Program-made: the position numbers and the translations under genes
Part shown: piece by piece, positions 62,667 to 64,000 of the stretch
Layout: each line of letters opens with the position of its first letter
How positions within the stretch are numbered: position 1 is the stretch's first letter
Notes under the pieces: model-generated
What the model was told of the DNA's origin: nothing
What the model saw: the letters and a program-made list of their open reading frames with translations, nothing else
Database searches by the model: none
Assembly (NCBI RefSeq): GCF_013072695.1
Contig: NZ_LXUK01000005.1
Location: 248,001 to 312,000, forward strand
Direction: 5' to 3'
From: Acinetobacter sp. Ac_5812
GTDB lineage: Bacteria; Pseudomonadota; Gammaproteobacteria; Pseudomonadales; Moraxellaceae
DNA length: 64,000 nt

Positions 62667-63431
62667 ATGACGATGAAACTTTCACAACTATCAAAAATTA
62701 TTCCACTGCTCCCCATCCTGACGGTTGTTGCATTAGCAGGTTGCCAACCTAAAAAAGAGACTACTGCGACCACTGAAAAAGTCGATATTCCATTGATTCA
62801 TGCAAAAGTGGTGGCGGTTAAAATTCCAAAGCAGAAAGTCTGTTTGGAGGATGGTTGTACCACGTATGATTTACAAACGGTTGAAACCAATCAGAAATGG
62901 ATTGATGAATATTTTGTGAATCGAATGAAAAAAGCGGAGCCGAATGCATTTTCTAATATTGCGGATCAAAAAGTTAAAGTCCCTGCGGACGAACCATCTC
63001 AAAGTGAAAGCAGTACTTATGTACGTTTTATTGGGCAAAACTATAATTTAGCGACTTTTGCGATTCAGAGTTATTCTTACTCTGCAGGTGCTGCACATGG
63101 CATGTCACATCAAGAGTTTGTGAATTTTGACTTGAGCAATAAAAAACATATCACGGTCAGTGAATTGCTTAAACCTGATATGAATACCAAACTACGTGAT
63201 GAGCTATATGCATCTAATCAAAACTGGCTCGAAGACCATAGTATTAAAAAAGAACAATTGCAGGTCAGTGATAACTATTACTATGGGGTAAATGGCATCG
63301 TATTTGTTTATCCACTGTATGAATTGGCATCTTATGCGGAAGGCATGAGTGAGTTGACCTTGCCGTACTATGCAGCCAAACAGTTTGTGAAGGCTGAATA
63401 TTTACCAAGTTTGCCAAAAGATCCGAACTAG
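62667..63431 (+). CDS. Lipoprotein with DUF3298/RsiV-like domain
   Basis: Lipoprotein of 254 residues, lipobox VVALAGC (Cys26), then a short polar linker. The C-terminal portion with QSYSYSAGAAHGMSHQEFVNFDLSNKKHITVSELLKPD and NGIVFVYPLYELASYAEGMSELTLPY fits the DUF4163/DUF3298 (RsiV-like) family, which in some proteins binds muramic or lysozyme-like ligands. Here the role is unknown. Two ATGs (62667 and 62673) are possible starts. Confidence 0.75.
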   Translation: MTMKLSQLSKIIPLLPILTVVALAGCQPKKETTATTEKVDIPLIHAKVVAVKIPKQKVCLEDGCTTYDLQTVETNQKWIDEYFVNRMKKAEPNAFSNIADQKVKVPADEPSQSESSTYVRFIGQNYNLATFAIQSYSYSAGAAHGMSHQEFVNFDLSNKKHITVSELLKPDMNTKLRDELYASNQNWLEDHSIKKEQLQVSDNYYYGVNGIVFVYPLYELASYAEGMSELTLPYYAAKQFVKAEYLPSLPKDPN

Positions 63432-63548
63432 TTCTTCTCCAGCATCTATATCTCAGGTGTGGATGCTGAACTTTGTTGCCAATCGCTGTATTTTTTTAGG
63501 TTAAAGCCTTACACTATAGCCAGTTTTTTTCTCTATTCATGATTGATT

Positions 63549-64000
63549 ATGATCGACCCAAAATTACTTAGAAATAATATCGAAGCAGTCAATGCTGCTT
63601 TGGCAAAACGTGGTATTCAGCTAAATGTGCAAGAGTGGGCTGACTTAGAAGCTCGCCGTAAAGATTTGCAATCCAAAGCTGAAAACTTACAAGCAGAGCG
63701 TAATGCTGGTGCGAAACAAGTCGGTCAAATCAAAAAATCGGGTGGAGATGCTTCTGAAATCATGGCGCGTATGGCGGCCATTGGTGATGAAATCAAAGCT
63801 GCGGAAGTGGCTTTGGCTGAGTTGCAAGCTGAGCTTGAGCAAAAATCATTGGCGATTCCAAACTTGCCAGATGAATCTGTTCCCTTTGGTAAAGATGAAA
63901 GCGATAACCTTGAAATCTTAAAGTGGGGTACACCACGTCAGTTTGATTTCGAGATCAAAGATCATACCGATCTTGGTGAAATGATGGGTGGTCTGGAGTT
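63549..64000 (+). CDS. serS: Seryl-tRNA synthetase, N-terminal part (cut by window edge)
   Basis: Class II synthetase; the first 150 residues are in the window. They show [22 protein letters not shown] and the long antiparallel coiled coil (about 30-105) that grips the long variable arm of tRNA-Ser, ending at [11 protein letters not shown]. The catalytic core lies past 64000. The start ATG at 63549 has no strong ribosome binding site. Confidence 0.95.
   Translation, partial: MIDPKLLRNNIEAVNAALAKRGIQLNVQEWADLEARRKDLQSKAENLQAERNAGAKQVGQIKKSGGDASEIMARMAAIGDEIKAAEVALAELQAELEQKSLAIPNLPDESVPFGKDESDNLEILKWGTPRQFDFEIKDHTDLGEMMGGLE

Overview
The window reads as chromosomal DNA of an Acinetobacter species. 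Base composition is AT-rich (by eye about 40% G+C). Several Acinetobacter-type blocks are present: a pmrCAB lipid A modification operon, an adeIJK-type RND efflux operon with a PAP2 gene overlapping its first gene, paralogous 368-residue-type porins, and the ispB / rplU-rpmA block. The species cannot be fixed from the sequence alone. No insertion sequence, prophage or CRISPR array was seen. Most of the window is ordinary core genome with a few accessory islands.

Layout. 1-6 kb: the 3' end of a porin gene, a PAP2 phosphatase, and an iron/heme-type uptake locus (HmuY-like lipoprotein, TonB-dependent receptor, divergent DUF6607-like protein) around a Fur-box-like site. 6-12 kb: a PuuA-like ligase, tRNA-Arg(CCT), a very AT-rich single-gene insert encoding a two-domain glycan enzyme between perfect 25-bp direct repeats, and an amino-acid permease. 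12-20 kb: prpF, ispA, an NfeD/stomatin pair, a patatin lipoprotein, an acyltransferase, an AmpG-like transporter and a full-length porin paralogue. 21-26.5 kb: pmrCAB behind a direct-repeat PmrA box, then a lipopolysaccharide-kinase-like protein and another PAP2 phosphatase. 26.6-31.5 kb: gltIJKL and amtB, the latter with a sigma-54-type promoter.

31.8-38.6 kb: a ketone-body / short-chain acid module (atoE, atoA, atoD, a LysR regulator, a GntP-type permease and a 3-hydroxybutyrate dehydrogenase). It should import 3-hydroxybutyrate and acetoacetate and convert them to acetoacetyl-CoA. 38.6-49.4 kb: mixed small genes: lipoproteins, a J-domain protein, a DUF559 nuclease-like gene embedded in palindromic repeats, valS, a tandem pair of unrecognised paralogues, an SDR, a Dph6-like ATPase and two YbjQ proteins. 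49.4-56 kb: pap2-adeI-adeJ-adeK behind a perfect 24-bp palindrome. 56-64 kb: a TPP-riboswitch-like orphan element, a membrane protein of the so-called site-specific recombinase family, ispB, rplU-rpmA, a pirin, lolA, a lipoprotein and the start of serS.

The least explained items are the 25-bp-repeat-flanked glycan-enzyme insert (7659-10248), the orphan riboswitch-like element and partial 3'-end duplication at 56.3-56.55 kb, the DUF559 gene inside its palindromic repeats (41.14-41.70 kb), and the tandem paralogues at 45.1-46.6 kb.
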